Positions 43,475 to 55,850 are shown, counted from the first letter of the stretch. The stretch is DNA of 64,000 nucleotides from Myotis daubentonii (GCF_963259705.1 NC_081846.1:53163205-53227204), one strand, 5' to 3'. Notes: generated by a model not told the origin, from the sequence alone. Made by a program: numbers and translations.

Positions 43475-43702
43475 AAAAGCAAAATCTGCCAATGCGCAAG
43501 GCAGAGTTCTAAAGGTTTTATAAGAATTAATTCCTTTAATCAATGAGATAGTATTGTTAGCCACGTTTCATAAATGAGGAAATTAAAGTAAAGAGTGCGT
43601 AACCCAATGAGGCATGGCTATTAAGATGTGGAGGCAGAACTTGAACTAGGACTGACTTCAAACCCCACACTCCTTAGAACAAGTGCCACAAGAGGGCTAT
43701 AG
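43475..43702 (-). mobile_element. MIR SINE
   Basis: GCAGAGTTCTAAAGGTTTTATAAGAATTAATTCC, CATAAATGAGGAAATTAAAGTAAAGAG and GGAGGCAGAACTTGAACTAGGACTG are in inverted MIR order. Confidence 0.65.
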
Positions 43703-44057
43703 TCACGGTGCATGTGTGGCCTTGCGAGGGAGGAGAAGCTGTGGAGGTGACAGGTGGCCATCAATCTCTGATCTTCACTTGAGAGCACAGGTCGACTGTT
43801 CAATAAATGCCAATTATTTTTATTATTGTACTAGGTTTCCAATAAAATATGATATTTTGAAAATGGTTTTAAAGGAGATGGGCCTTTTGACAAATGGGAA
43901 ATTAATGTGAGTGGGATTTCTTCCAAAGTCACAAAAAGGCTTTTTTAAAAAGTACAGATGTAAAGACTAGAAAAAAAGAATGAAAGAAGTCTGGGAAAGG
44001 TTCATATGACTAGAATGGGGAAGGATTTTTGTGCTATCCTTTTGCTTTTTCTTCTTA

Positions 44058-44270
44058 AAAAAATATTTGTATTGATTTCAGAGAGGAAAAGAGAGGAAGA
44101 GAGAGACAGAAACGTCAATGATGAGAGAGACTCATGGATTGGCTGCCTCTTACATGCCCGCCACTAGGGATTCAGCCCACAACCTGGGCATGTACCTTGA
44201 CCGAGAATTGAACCATGACCTTCTGGTTTGTGGGTCGACACTCAACCACTGAGCCACACCGACCTGGCTT
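44058..44270 (-). mobile_element. Ves-type SINE
   Basis: Plus strand: AAAAATATTTGTATTGATTTCAGAGAGG, GATGAGAGAGACTCATGG, GACCGAGAATTGAACCATGACC and CACTCAACCACTGAGCCACACCGACCTGG. Confidence 0.92.
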
Positions 44271-44777
44271 TTCACTATTTCTTCCCTTCTGATAGACTTC
44301 TGCCCATTGTCCTTCTTTAAATCGACTTTCCATCAACACATGTAGAATTCAAATTTAAAGTAGCTTCACAGTGTTCCAGAAAAGCTGAAAACAGGAATCA
44401 AGGACACTACCCCCTTTTTGACCTGGGATAAAATACTTGGATCCTTGGGCCCCAGCTTTCTTATCTGGAAGAAGAAACACTATCAATCACTTCATTTACA
44501 CAGCTCCTGCTAATGTATGATTCTTCAGAAAGTCTGACATTTTCTCGGATCTCATACCTAGTAATTTTAAAAAATGTTTCTCTTGCTATCTCATTTTTGG
44601 GCCACCTCATGCTGTGTGCCAGATTAGTTTTAAAATATAAATGTTTATATTTGTATTCTGTATATGTAGGTGTTAATTCTGAGTCTTAGTTTAAATATTT
44701 TGATATAAGCCAATAGTCTTGTTATATCATTAACCTTTCTCTTTGCATGTTTCATTGACTTTCTGTTTTGTTTACAG

Positions 44778-44861
44778 GGAAAGGTTTTCACAGTATAATT
44801 TGGCAACAGGATCATGGACACTTTTAGGATATGAAGGCATCCATAGGAAATATGAGTGGGA
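44778..44861 (+). CDS. Candidate exon with a kelch-like peptide (weak)
   Basis: A strong 3' splice site precedes it (ATTGACTTTCTGTTTTGTTTACAG, with a branch-point-like CATTGAC), and GTATGT, a usable donor, follows. The 84-bp interval is divisible by three and open in one frame, starting after one leading base. The peptide includes RFSQYNLATGSWTLLGYEG, which resembles a kelch-repeat strand (Y-D/N-x-x-T-x-x-W). The frame also continues past the donor for 11 codons to TAA. Against it: it is a single short segment, no companion exon was found, and comparable short open segments occur elsewhere by chance. I cannot name a gene. Confidence 0.22.
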
Positions 44862-44869
44862 GTATGTTT

Positions 44870-45560
44870 CCTTCAAGTTAATAGAAGCAGTTTAAAAATC
44901 AGACTGATAATAATGTTAAGAAACAGCACATTTTATTGATGAAAGGTTCTGTGAATATTTTAGTGGAAGATAAAAATTAGAAATGCAGTTATTTAGACCT
45001 TGGCTGTGAAAAGCAAACACTATTTTATCTATTTCCTGTATTTAAGAAACAGAGCAGCTTTATCTATTACATTAAGCTAGATCAAGCTATCATCAATTAC
45101 TACACACAAAAAGAAGTCTATGAAAACCTCAGTCATTTTTATCTCAGCATGATAATACCCCCTGTGTGGTTTTATAATTCTCAATTAAAATAAGTAATTC
45201 AATGAAAGAACAAGTCCCACGAGGAAAGATGCCAAGAAGGAATTCTAATGTTAAAGAAGTATTTTCCCATAGTAAGGTTGTTATGATTGGTGATGCTTCA
45301 AAGATAGTCTTTGATTTTCATCTTAATGTAGTTGAACTATAAATAAATTCAGGAACATATATTGAAAATGGCCACTCTTGTATTGCTAATTGCCTTTTTT
45401 CTATTAAAATTATCTTATCTGATGACATTTCTTTTGATTATCTGTATTATTAATAATAGTATATGTGTTACTAGATACATAAGAGCTATAAAATTTTCTA
45501 CTTCCAATTTGATATTTCCTATTTGTCTGCTATTTTTTTCTGCCATTTTGTTAGGATTGG
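44870..45560. other. AT-rich DNA, no gene recognised
   Basis: The 70-codon frame at 45362-45574 (plus) is hydrophobic (L/I/F/C) but comes from T-rich DNA and resembles no family. Confidence 0.35.
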
Positions 45561-45564
45561 CCAT

Positions 45565-45680
45565 AAATGATTAATTTATTCCTCAGAATAACCCTATATA
45601 GTTTAAATGAGGTGACTCATCTAAAGTCACACCAGTTATAACTACTCAGGATTTGAACTGAAATCTTTAAAAAGTCTTTA
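45565..45680 (-). mobile_element. MIR fragment
   Basis: CCTCAGAATAACCCTATATAG, TCATCTAAAGTCACACCAGTTATAAC and AGGATTTGAACTGAAATC are in inverted MIR order. Confidence 0.6.
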
Positions 45681-45712
45681 TATAGTCAGACATTGGTCTG
45701 TTCATTTTGAAT

Positions 45713-46384
45713 ATAATCCTCCTTTATCTACAGGGGTTATGTTCCAAGATCCACAGCAGATGCCTGAAACTGTGGATATTACTGAACCCTATATATACTA
45801 TGTTTTTTCCTCTATGTACGCATATATCTATGATAAACTTTAATTTATAAATTAGGCACAATAAAGGATTCACAACAATAAATAATACTGAAATAGAACA
45901 ATTATAATAACAACGTGTAATAAGTTATGTAAATGTGGTCTCTCTCTAAGAACATCTTATACTATATTCACCTATTCACTGACAGGAAGTACTTCATGGC
46001 TTCTCTTTGGTATATCCCAATTGCCAGCATCACGACACTTACACTTTGGGGTCATTATTGAGTAAAATAAGGGTTACTTGAACACAAGCACTGAGATCCC
46101 ATGATTGTTGATCTGGTAACCAATACAGGTAGTAAGTGAGTAATTGGCAGGGATTATGTACAGTGTGGATATGCTGGACAAAGGGATGATTCATGTCCTG
46201 AGTGGGACAGAGTGGACGGCACAAGATTTCATCATACTACTCAGACTGGCATGCAATTTAAAGCTTATATATTGTTTATTTCTGGAAGTTTCCATTTAAC
46301 ATTTTTGGACCATGGTCAACCATGAGTACTAAAACCACAGGAAACAAAACCGAGGATAAAGAGTGAAGATCGGAGGGTGGTACT
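45713..46384 (+). mobile_element. Tigger-type DNA transposon, internally deleted
   Basis: Left part CTTTATCTACAGGGGTTATGTTCCAAGATCC, ATGCCTGAAACTGTGGAT, ACTGAACCCTATATATACTATGTTTTTTCC and TAATTTATAAATTAGGCACAATAAAGGATT are a recurrent mammalian pogo/Tigger left end. The right part ACCACAGGAAACAAAACCGAGGATAAAG is its inverted counterpart. The transposase is missing. Confidence 0.7.
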
Positions 46385-46417
46385 ATATCTATCATTTTGC
46401 ACAACCCAAACATTTTT

Positions 46418-46631
46418 TTAAAATATGTTTTTATTAATTTCAGAGAGAATAAGGGAGAGGGAGAGAGAGGTAGAAACATCATTGATGAGAAAGAATCATT
46501 GATCGGCTGTCTCCTCCATGCCCCTACTAAGGATCCAGCCTGCAACTGAGGCATGTGCCTTGATCAGGAATGGAACCATGAGTTCCTTGTTCATGGATTG
46601 ACACTCAACCACTGAGCAACACCAGCTGGGC
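46418..46631 (-). mobile_element. Ves-type SINE
   Basis: Plus strand AATATGTTTTTATTAATTTCAGAGAG, GATGAGAAAGAATCATTGATCGG, TTGATCAGGAATGGAACC and CAACCACTGAGCAACACCAGCTGGG. Imperfect duplication CAACCCAAACATTTTT (46402-46417) and CAACCCGAACCTTTTT (46632-46647). Confidence 0.92.
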
Positions 46632-46649
46632 CAACCCGAACCTTTTTGA

Positions 46650-48140
46650 GTGCATAGGCCTTGGATCAGATTTGAAGAAGGGATTAGGTACGTTGCTGGG
46701 CTACAAAGAACACTTGGACAGGTTCTGTACCTAGGTAGGTAGGGTCGCAATGCCTAATGGCAAAACACCGTTCTCATCAACATTGCCAGCAAATAAATTT
46801 CCTGTGGCTCTAGGGTGTTTTGGAGTAAGTCAAATTCCTTAGTTAAAATGCAAAGATACTTTCATCAATGCTTTAGTCTGAATTAATTTTCAGATATTAT
46901 CTCCAAATAGAGCCACAATAGCATGGAACATGTTACTGGAGAATTTCGATGGTGAACTGGCAGATTCACAGACTTGGGGGATGCTTGCAAGTGAAGAGCT
47001 AAGAGGGTGTCAAAGTAGGTTTCTCTCCTGGTCACTGCTGGTACACACAGCACCATTTGGGAAATTTATGAAAGGTTCCCTCTCCTAAGATGAATTACAA
47101 AACAGCACTTATTATGGGCGGTGGAATCACTAAAAGACACCTTTCCTCCAGGTTGGTGTAGCCTCAGGCCAGGGAACAAGAGTCGCTGAGGGGAGTGTGA
47201 GCTAGAATTGAGTCCTGCATATCTCCCCCCCCCCCATCAGATAAGTACTTACTTCACAACTTGCACAGCCTTCCTTGGCAGCCCCAGTTATCCAGAGAGC
47301 CAATGGATTGCATGAGGTCATAGGGCCCTAGGAAGAGGAAAAAAATGTTTATTATAGAATTAAGAACCAACTTTATTTAAGGTTGAACCTTGTCTGGTAT
47401 TTGTGGTATCCTGTCACAAGGAACTCTAGCAGCTTATACTATTAGAGACTCGCTGAGGCCCTAACCTGTAGGGTAGGCATTGGGATTAATTTGGTAAATA
47501 TGGGATCTGGTCCAGGCAGCATCATGGTAATGTAAAGATATTGTGAGGGTGACTTCCCTCTAATATTGAGCATAGAAAATAATCTATGTATTTTTAGTTA
47601 TTCACTGAATACTAAGGAATACTAGTTGTTGTGGAATTTTAACCAGTCTCTAGGGACTACTATACCAGATTACAAAGAATTCAAAACTTTTTTTGGTAAG
47701 AGAGTATTTTTTAATTTCCAAATAAGAGGCTCCAAGTTTCTCTTTAGGCAACGGGCTTGAATATTTCTTGTGCCTGTTATTTGGTTAATAATATTATAGC
47801 TCAATATATTCTATTACAATTTGTACAGTGGTAGCGGCAGTGGTCACTATAAAGTAATATATTTTAGTTATGTAAAAAGTTTGAAAATACAAAAATACTG
47901 GGATTGAATGAATTAGAAATTAATTTACAGCCCCTCCCCCCCCCAGAGATATAAGTCTCATCCTAGATTTGTATTGACTTCATTTGTGTCTGCTTTGGTT
48001 TTCTTTCTATTTAGTTAAAATTAAGAAGATGCTGTTCATTTGTTCTCAAGACTAGGAACCACTGCAGACCAAATAGCAAGACCCATACAGCATGCTGCTC
48101 TTTGACCTGTTTCCTGTTCCTTCCTTTATCTAGTCTCAGA
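46650..48140. other. Unique DNA, no gene recognised
   Basis: No named repeat or coding signal. C-runs lie at 47225-47235 and 47935-47944. The segment 46990-47560 is of mixed composition and could be an unrecognised old LTR or L1. Confidence 0.35.
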
Positions 48141-48143
48141 TTT

Positions 48144-48377
48144 CTTTTCTTCTTCTCTTTCTTAATCCTCACCCAAGGATATGTTTTTATTAATTTTAGA
48201 GAGAAAGGAAGGGAGGGAGAGAGAGAAAGAGAGAGAGAAACATTGACTGGTTGCTTCCTGAACACACCCTAAGGGGATTGAACCCACAGCCTGGGTATGT
48301 GCCCTGACTGGGAATTGAACCAGAACGCTTTTGGTATGTGGGATGACACTCCAGCCAACAAAGCCATCCAGTCAGGG
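48144..48377 (-). mobile_element. Ves-type SINE
   Basis: Plus strand TTAATCCTCACCCAAGGATATG, the complete 3' end of a Ves SINE, GAGAGAAAGGAAGGGAGGGAG, CTGACTGGGAATTGAACC and head complement CCATCCAGTCAGGGC. Duplication CTAGTCTCAGATTT (48130-48143) and CTAGTGTCAGATTT (48378-48391), one mismatch. Confidence 0.93.
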
Positions 48378-48394
48378 CTAGTGTCAGATTTATT

Positions 48395-50340
48395 GACCCT
48401 TGCTATCCATGCCTTTTGTACAATCTTTGTAACAGTTATTTCTGATAACTAGTTTATTGGTGACAACTAATTTTTTATTATGACTTTTGGGGAAATAACT
48501 CGGGCCAAATTCTATGAATTGCTTTGATCTTTTCTGTAAGGATCACCAGTGATATCATCCCGCAGTGCTCAGAAGCAAAGCGATCAGGATTTTCATATCC
48601 ACACAGCTTCATTTATTTCAAACAATTCATTTCAATCTACAATACTAACACATATTGAGGGCCCCTGCCTGAGGAGCCCTGCCATCATTATTTTGAAAAA
48701 GTCTGGAGTTTTTTGAGAAAAATCAAGTCTGAGTGATTATCTATAAAAATATATAGGTTTGTGGAGGAAGGGCAAAGGAAGGAGGAATGGGGGAAGAGTG
48801 GGGTATTTAGACTATAGATTTGACAGAAGAATGAGGACATTTTAAATTTCCCACTCATTGTTCCCTGACATCAGTACCGTATGTAAATAAAAGGGCTAAA
48901 ATAAGCATGAATTTTGTTTTAATTAACTTTCTAAGATTTGTCTACCATTGAGTTGCCCCCCTCCCACCCTCATTTGTTATTTTGTTCATTTTAGGGCCAT
49001 AAATATTATTAATCCCCAGAGATTTCTTTCTGCTTCCTTTAGTTAATTAAAGATACTCTAGAATTTATCTTATGCTACCACCAGGAGGGCACAAAGAGTG
49101 AAATATTATATTGCTAGATAGTTCATTCATTAGCATAAAATAATCAGTGGGTTGTGTATTGGAGTTTCAAACACCTCTGCCAGAGTTTTCTTTCAATGGA
49201 AAAATACAGCCAACAGAAGAAAGTAGAGAGGAAAGGGGAGAAAATAAGAGCAAAACATTACGGAGATAGGCAACAGAAAGCACATAGGTGAGCTCTTTTA
49301 GAGATCGTCTGACTACTCTAGCGTGGGAAGAAGCTAGTGAGACAGGTAGCATCCCTGCTCAGATATCATTAGTAACAGACTCAACGGCCAAATCTTCTTT
49401 TCTCTGTTTCAAGCTGTGTCGCTCAGTCAGGAGAAAAGCTGGGGCATCTGGGCAGCTATAAAAAATAAAACACTAAAATAATATTCTTATAGTTTACTTA
49501 CTTTATTTTATATTAATGGTTTCATTACAAAAAAAGAAACTATGACGTAAACTTCATGTATCATTCAGTTACAGCATTTAGACCGAACCAAGCAGAACCC
49601 CGCACTAGACAGCTCCACTATTTATATTCCTCTAAGTGTAGCTCATCCTGCCCTCTTTTTCCATCCTCAGTGTTTTTCTTCCTTCAGGGAGAGATTCTAT
49701 ATCAGTGTTTCATTTCTCCTCTGGGTGGACTTAAAGGCCAGACACATTGATTATTAATCATTATATTGGGGTTTCTCTCCTTTCTTGACCAATGACACAA
49801 TCTGCAGAGCATGATAGGTATACTGTAACTGACATCTGTACTGAGGAAAAAAATCAAGTTATGGCGTATTTATCTGCCCTAATAAAAAAAGCCATCTTTC
49901 AAATGCTCCTTTTGTAAGTCTTGCTAAAAAGACCACTGTGTTACAAATGTATAGGCACTGAGCCATAAATCCAGTAACAAAGACATATCTAAAAGCCCAT
50001 TTTGGGACATTTTTTACTTAGACTCTTGGGAAACTCCAGGCTTAACTAGAGTCACTTGCTTTTTTTCTAGGCTGTGCTGCTGATGAATGAATACCAGGAA
50101 GAAAACTTGAAACATACGGGATTTACTGGCCTGATTAGCTGCCTGTGCTATTTGAGTTCATCTATTTTGGTGTATATGTTTATTTGTGTAAATTGCTCAA
50201 ATTACAATTAGCTTGCCCCTCATGCCTTATAAAACTTGTTGGCTTTCTGATGTCAGGGTATATGAAAGAGTATTTGGAACTGTCAGTTTATGGTTTTCTG
50301 TAGTACAGCATGCATTTTCATGTTGAAGAACAGTAGGAAT
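48395..50340. other. Unique DNA with a CTCF-like site at 49078; no gene recognised
   Basis: No named repeat. A segment following the acceptor-like CTTGCTTTTTTTCTAG (50070) is open for 46 codons (50071-50208) but carries no motif I recognise and is not called. An ordinary mix of AT-rich DNA otherwise. Confidence 0.35.
49078..49092 (+). promoter_or_regulatory. CTCF-like motif in unique sequence
   Basis: CCACCAGGAGGGCAC closely fits the CCACNAGRGGGCRC core of CTCF sites. It lies outside any repeat I recognise, unlike the Helitron copies. Occupancy cannot be inferred from sequence alone. Confidence 0.4.
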
Positions 50341-50344
50341 TTAG

Positions 50345-50567
50345 GGTAATGGTTAAAAGCATACATTTTTATCCAGGCTGACCAAGGTTTGAATTATAGC
50401 TCTCAGCATAAATGTATGACTTTGGGCAAGTTGCTTGATCTTTCAGAAGCTCAGCTTTCCCAACTATGAAATGGAGATAATAACACTAAAGCTCAGGGCC
50501 TGCAACTAGCTCAGGGTCTGCCTCATGGTACGTCCTCAATACATGGGAGCATTATTATTATTAGGAT
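50345..50567 (+). mobile_element. MIR SINE, nearly full length
   Basis: GGTAATGGTTAAAAGCATAC, CCAAGGTTTGAATTATAGCTCTC, TATGACTTTGGGCAAGTTGCTTGATC, CCCAACTATGAAATGGAGATAATAAC and GTACGTCCTCAATACATGGGAGC run through a complete sense MIR. Confidence 0.8.
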
Positions 50568-50569
50568 GG

Positions 50570-52685
50570 TTAAATCAGGATACTTTGGAGAGTAAAGAGA
50601 GTAACTCTGAAACAAAAGGCATCAACCAGTGCTATCCTGAGTCCAGTGGACATGAGGGCTATAGACTGTCTCGGTATCAGCTTTGGAAAGCTAGGTACTG
50701 AATTAATCATTTGATCTGATGTTGAGAGTTGCATACAGCAACTGGAGTAACAAACCAAGGGATGGGTGTTTCGTTTTTGCTTGTTTTCCTTTTACCTTTT
50801 TAAAAAATCTGTTTTCAGTGTAGAAAGGAATAGTTTGTATTCATGCCTTTAATTTGGCCATGCCTTTTATATGCATACATATACACAAGGGTAGTCCCTC
50901 CTTTAGTTCTACCATTTTTGACTGTAAAGGACAATATGGATTTATGCTTAGTGACCTCTTGCAAGTTTTCGTTCTTAGTTGCAAAATTATGGGGAACAAT
51001 AACTTGATTTATTCCGTTAGTTTTGAACTGCACTGCCAATAAGTAAATTGGTTCATGGTAATCACAGAATTCACTTCAATTAAATGATCATCAATTGAGT
51101 TATTTGCCTTTTTGCATGTAATTTATTATGGTCTACTTTTCTCTTTCAATTAAAAAGTTGAAGTATATGATGTACTTGTTTCTAGGGATAACAAATAAGA
51201 CAGGCTAGAATTCTAAGATGATTATTTTAAAGATTTAACAATTAGAAATGTTTATGTCTCTTTATATTTTACTGATAATGCATGATTAGGAAATTATTTT
51301 GTTGTATGCAGTCAAAAACAATGATTTCTTTATGCAAAATCTACCTCAGAAAGAGGAATTCTGAAGCATATGAGAATACACATTTTGCCTAATGATTTTT
51401 TTGCAGGAAAAATATTTCTATCATGATCCTTTTTAATTAAATAAGAATTTAGCACTTTTGCATGTGTGTTCTTAATGTCAGACTCTTTGGTTATCACACT
51501 TACACCTCTGTTATTAATGTTAGCCATGGTTTGCAGATGAGAAAAAGCTAGTTATCAATGAATAATTCAGATTCCATAACTGTCAGACCTCATTATTTTA
51601 AATAGGGCCTAGTAGTTCCAGTTATAAGCAGCTAATTGCATCATTTAAACTTAAACTATTAGACTATTTCATATAATTTCAATTTAAAAAGAAACTTTAA
51701 ATACATTTAAAATTGCTGTAGTACATAGAGAAATTTGCTAAAAATCAATCTAGTAGAACATAAGTCATTCTGTTTATAATCTATCTTCAAGTAAGTATTA
51801 AAATTTATTTTAATTTAATCTACTAGCATTCATGAAATGCTTACTTAACACAGAATGACCAAAAATGTTTTTAATTTATAAAAAATAAAAGACTGAGACT
51901 GAATACTTCAGTTTAAAAATTGGTCTCTTTTGTTTAATCATATTGCTAGATAAAAGTTCCAAACCAAAATGAATGTGATACAAGGGATCACCAAAATTTA
52001 TTGCTTTCACTTCCTGAATCCTATAATTTTACTGGTGACTTAAAAAATCTGTAAAGTCAGCGTGGTGGCTTTGGAGGCCAACTGCTCATATCTTCTGTCA
52101 AGAGAAGTTATAATAGTTGGTAAGCATCCTCTAATGGCCACACCTTCAGATCTGCCTGAATGCTCCAAGCCAATGGATGAGCCTAGTAGAGAACTGGGGC
52201 CAGGCCATTCCTGCAATGAGGCGCTCCTATGATTACAATCCTTTCTCTGGGGCTCCTTGTCAGCCTGGCTGAAATTCTCAGAACTGTGTTTCTCCTATCT
52301 AATCCTCCTTCCTTCCTCTGTCCTTTTCCAGATGGCACACCTGCACCATCCCTGAAGGCTCTCTATACTTACCTACTCCTGCTTGGTCTCCTTTTATCAT
52401 TTCCCCCAATATATCTTTTGGACATCTAATTCTGTCATATTTAGTTTACTTCTTAGGGGACCTGGACTTACACAGCAAGAAGTCTATCATCTCCGTGTGT
52501 CTAATAAAACAGTTGTATTCACAAATCTAATCCCTTTTATTTGTCTTTGATCCTCTTTGATAGGATATGTTCTCCTGATAACGCAGACCTCCAGTAGTTG
52601 TTGAAGCCCAGGTAGAATCATATTTATTTTTTGTTCAGGTCAAATAACCCTACCTCATGTGATTCTTCTGTAATATATTTATACC
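50570..52685. other. Unique AT-rich DNA, no gene recognised
   Basis: Stops in all frames and no recognised repeat. Segments at 52030-52450 are of more balanced composition. Confidence 0.4.
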
Positions 52686-52753
52686 TATCTCCATCTCTAT
52701 CTCTCTATCTCTATTTCTCTATCTCTATCTATTTCTATCTATCTCTCTATCAT
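52684..52753 (+). repeat. (TCTA/TCTCTA)n simple repeat
   Basis: Irregular TATCTC and TATCTA units, ending about 40 bp before Helitron H8. Confidence 0.9.
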
Positions 52754-52789
52754 ATATGTCAATTTACATAATTATCTAATTATGTTTTA

Positions 52790-53373
52790 CTAGGGGCCCG
52801 GTGCACGAAATTCGTGCACTGGGTGTGGTGTGTGTGAGGGGGGTGTCCCTCAGCCCAGCCTGCCCCCTCTCACATACTGGGAGCCCTCAGGCGTTGACCC
52901 CCATCACCCTCCAATCGCAGGATCGGCCCCTTGCCCAGGCCTGACACCTCTGGCCTAGGCGTCTGGCCCGGGCAGCAGGGACCTGCAGCTGCAGCGGCCC
53001 CGCGATCGTGGGCTCTGCTTTAGGCCCAGGCAAGGAGCCCCTAGCTCCCGGGACTGCCAGCTTCGACCATGCCCAACTCCCATCGCTGGCTCCACCCCTA
53101 CTTCCTGCTATCACTGGCCAGGGCGGAAAAGGCACCTGATTCTCCAGCTCTTAGCTCCCCCCTGGGTTTCTGATCACTGTCAGTGGCAGGGGGCTTCTTC
53201 CTGCTTTCCCTTTCGCCTCCCTGCATTGTGCCTACATATGCAAATTAACTGCCATCTTGTTGGCAGTTAACTGCCAATCTTAGTTGGCAGTTAATTTGCA
53301 TATAGCCCTGATTAGCCAATGAAAAGGGTATCATCGTACGCCAATTACCATTTTTCTCTTTTATTAGTGTAGA
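52790..53373 (-). mobile_element. Non-autonomous Helitron, copy H8
   Basis: Plus strand opens A|CTAGGGGCCCGGTGCACGAAATTCGTGCAC (perfect hairpin) and ends TTTTATTAGTGTAGA (53373) before T. In its own orientation the first ~320 bp match H7, and the terminal ~100 bp match its 3' end; only one unit of the H7 array is present between them. The subterminal palindrome is conserved (53236-53303). Hairpin integrity and close match to H7 suggest a comparatively young insertion. Confidence 0.95.
53236..53303. repeat. Subterminal palindrome of Helitron H8
   Basis: Arms ATATGCAAATTAAC (53236-53249) and GTTAATTTGCATAT (53290-53303) enclose TTGGCAGTTAACTGCCAA (53260-53277), the same spacing plan as in H7. 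Confidence 0.9.
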
Positions 53374-53384
53374 TAATATATAAC

Positions 53385-53387
<3 letters not shown>

Positions 53388-53431
<44 letters not shown>

Positions 53432-53494
53432 TGTTTTCCTAATCTTCTCTAGGTTCTTTATCTCAAAATTAATAGATAACAGCTAAACATGCAT

Positions 53495-53546
<52 letters not shown>
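53388..53546 (+). repeat. Two (TA)n microsatellites
   Basis: TA runs at about 53390-53429 and 53498-53546 separated by about 70 bp of unique DNA. The first starts about 15 bp from the 5' end of Helitron H8. Confidence 0.95.
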
Positions 53547-53547
<1 letters not shown>

Positions 53548-53549
53548 TG

Positions 53550-54504
53550 TTTTTACATAAATACTGTATATTAAAGTTTTGTTTAATCGGTCTTTCAATG
53601 AGGTAACTGCCTTTGGGAAAAATAAATTGCACATATACCAGGACTACAAAGAATATTACTTTAATGGGAATTCTACTTTTATTTTGTAAATTTTGACTAG
53701 AAGTAATGTTGTTTCTTAACATTCAAAATGGTTATGCTATAATGTGTGTGGGGGGATCTTACTATTTTAAAAATCAGCAAATTCATTCTGATTATTTCAG
53801 CTGTTCAGTAAGTACAAATTCAGATCTTTGGAAAATACTTTTTAAGGATTTATGTCTGTGTTCATGGTTGTATAGGTGAAGAAACAGCATAACTGGTTCA
53901 TAAGGAAGAAACGCTTGTAGAGTTCTGCCTTACTATTTATTTATGTTATTTGTTGTGTTGGAAAGGGTATACATTCTCCAACATCTAAAGTTTATTGTGC
54001 TCTTCCAAAACTGTGATAAGGGCAGCTGTAAAAAGTTATATGAGTATTTGGAAATAATCTAGTGAGTTTTCAGCAAAGTTTAAATATCAAGATGTTAGCA
54101 ACATCCTGTTGTACTCACTAAAAAGGTGAACTTTGGAAGCACATACATTCACAAATTTCAATTTGAATACTATTTTCACACTAGCTTGAGATGTTGGGTT
54201 AGTCATGGACATCAACTGGGTCTCAGTTTTTTCACCTATTAAACCAGTTAGTGGAGCGGGGCTGGGAATAGGACTAGACAAATGCTTAGGCTACTCCTAG
54301 CCATGTAAGTCTCTTGGTTTAGCAAGAGCAGTACACCACTTCCTTTAAAGGAAAGACTCTATGAAGATTTGAAGAGAGCAAGCCTTTTTACTTTTCCAAT
54401 ATAAATCCATATTGGCTGAAACAGCACATGATCCTTTTCTGGAAAAAGGTTAAAAATGAATTTATTTTCCTGTAATTCAGATGCAAGACATTTTTATTTA
54501 CTTA
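53550..54504. other. Unique DNA, no gene recognised
   Basis: No repeat family or coding signal recognised. Confidence 0.4.
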
Positions 54505-54506
54505 TA

Positions 54507-54630
54507 CAGGGTGTCCCAAAAGTACATACAAATTTTAACAGGTGATAGCTCAATTTTGAAAATGAAATGTATTTTAATAAACACTGCCCTTATAATTATT
54601 CAAAGAATGTATACATTTTTTCAAACACCT
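54507..54630 (+). mobile_element. Mariner-type miniature inverted-repeat element, copy 2
   Basis: 124 bp flanked by TA (54505-54506 and 54631-54632). Starts CAGGGTGTCCCAAAAGTACA and ends TGTATACATTTTTTCAAACACCT. The interior AGGTGATAGCTCAATTTTGA is shared with copy 1 at 7108. The two differ at scattered positions, as expected of separate insertions of one family. Confidence 0.78.
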
Positions 54631-54632
54631 TA

Positions 54633-55850
54633 TATTTTTCACAGATAAATCTTCCACTTTAGACCATCTTAATATAGTTAACATCATACTAAGACTTAGA
54701 AAATAAAACTCTGATTACTTTTCTTCCATCAATTTACATATAACCAACAACTTCTGAAATATTCACACTTTCCAGAGGATTTGTTCCCCTTTGTTGCAGT
54801 TTGATCTTTGAGCCACTAGCTTGTGTCTGCTCTGTAACATTCTGAAAGTATAATAGAGTAAATAATATAGTAATAATATAGTAAATACTTTCTCTTCATG
54901 AATTCTTATATTCTGACAGGCTCTCCCTTCCCGTCTCCCACCGAAAACCAGTGAAGATGAAATTCAGACACATACAATTAATGTCAGTTACAGTTCATAG
55001 AAGCACGCTTTTCTTCCCTTGCAATAACTGAACATTTAGGAACTGATGGGTTTATCATCTGTAAGCTATGTGTCAGCTTAGCTGTCTCAGATCAAGCTTC
55101 GTGTTTTAAATATTGTGCTCTGAGAGAAGTCCATCTCAATCTCTGAATGTCATGCGGTGACCACACTCAGATACCGTAGTAAAATGCTTGTCTACACCTC
55201 TGGCATTGGCTTTGCGCCTCTCCTGTGACATGTGTCTTTAATGAACCTAATTATGTTTAGTAAGTTGCTGAGTTCTACCAAAAAAAAAATCTTGAGCCTT
55301 GATATACTACATTCAGTACTTTTAATTATAGAAATAGAATAGTAAGAGATCCAAAGTCATACCCAGAATTTTCCCCCTCTACATTGTGGTTTAGAATTCT
55401 ATTGTATAGTAAATACTTTCTTGTTATAAACATTTAATCCAATTAATTTTGTTGCAGAATAATGAAAACAGGTGCTTTTTTTTTTGCTTTATTTTGAAAA
55501 ATACAATTAAAATGTACATTTCAAACCCATTGTTATAGTGTAGAATTTATTTTACTAGGAATAGCAGACTTAGATTTGCCAACAGTACAAAAAAAATGAG
55601 GTTATTAAACAAGCATTCAACTAGAGCAACGTTTTGGTTGTGTTATACATTTTGACCATTATTTAGTGAAGAGAAGAATTTCATAACCTAGGACAAGTTT
55701 CAGAGGATTAAATGGTCTCTGTACGCATAAATCATATTTAAATCACAGATTTCTTTGAAATTGCTTGAGCCTGTATTCTCAAAGGCAAAGATTAGGATTT
55801 TATAGAATGATTTCTTATGGTCACTGTTAACACCTGTTCTATACGGGACA
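54633..55850. other. Unique DNA, no gene recognised
   Basis: A segment after the acceptor-like TATATTCTGACAG (54920-55000) is open for 26 codons and hydrophilic, but has no recognised motif. T- and A-runs occur at 55284 and 55475. Confidence 0.35.

Noticed and set aside
50071..50211. Exon-like segment after CTTTTTTTCTAG, 46 codons then stop
   Set aside because: No recognised domain, no strong donor, and no supporting neighbour.
54920..55000. Exon-like segment after ATTCTGACAG, 26 codons then stop
   Set aside because: Hydrophilic peptide but no family resemblance; acceptor pyrimidine tract is weak.
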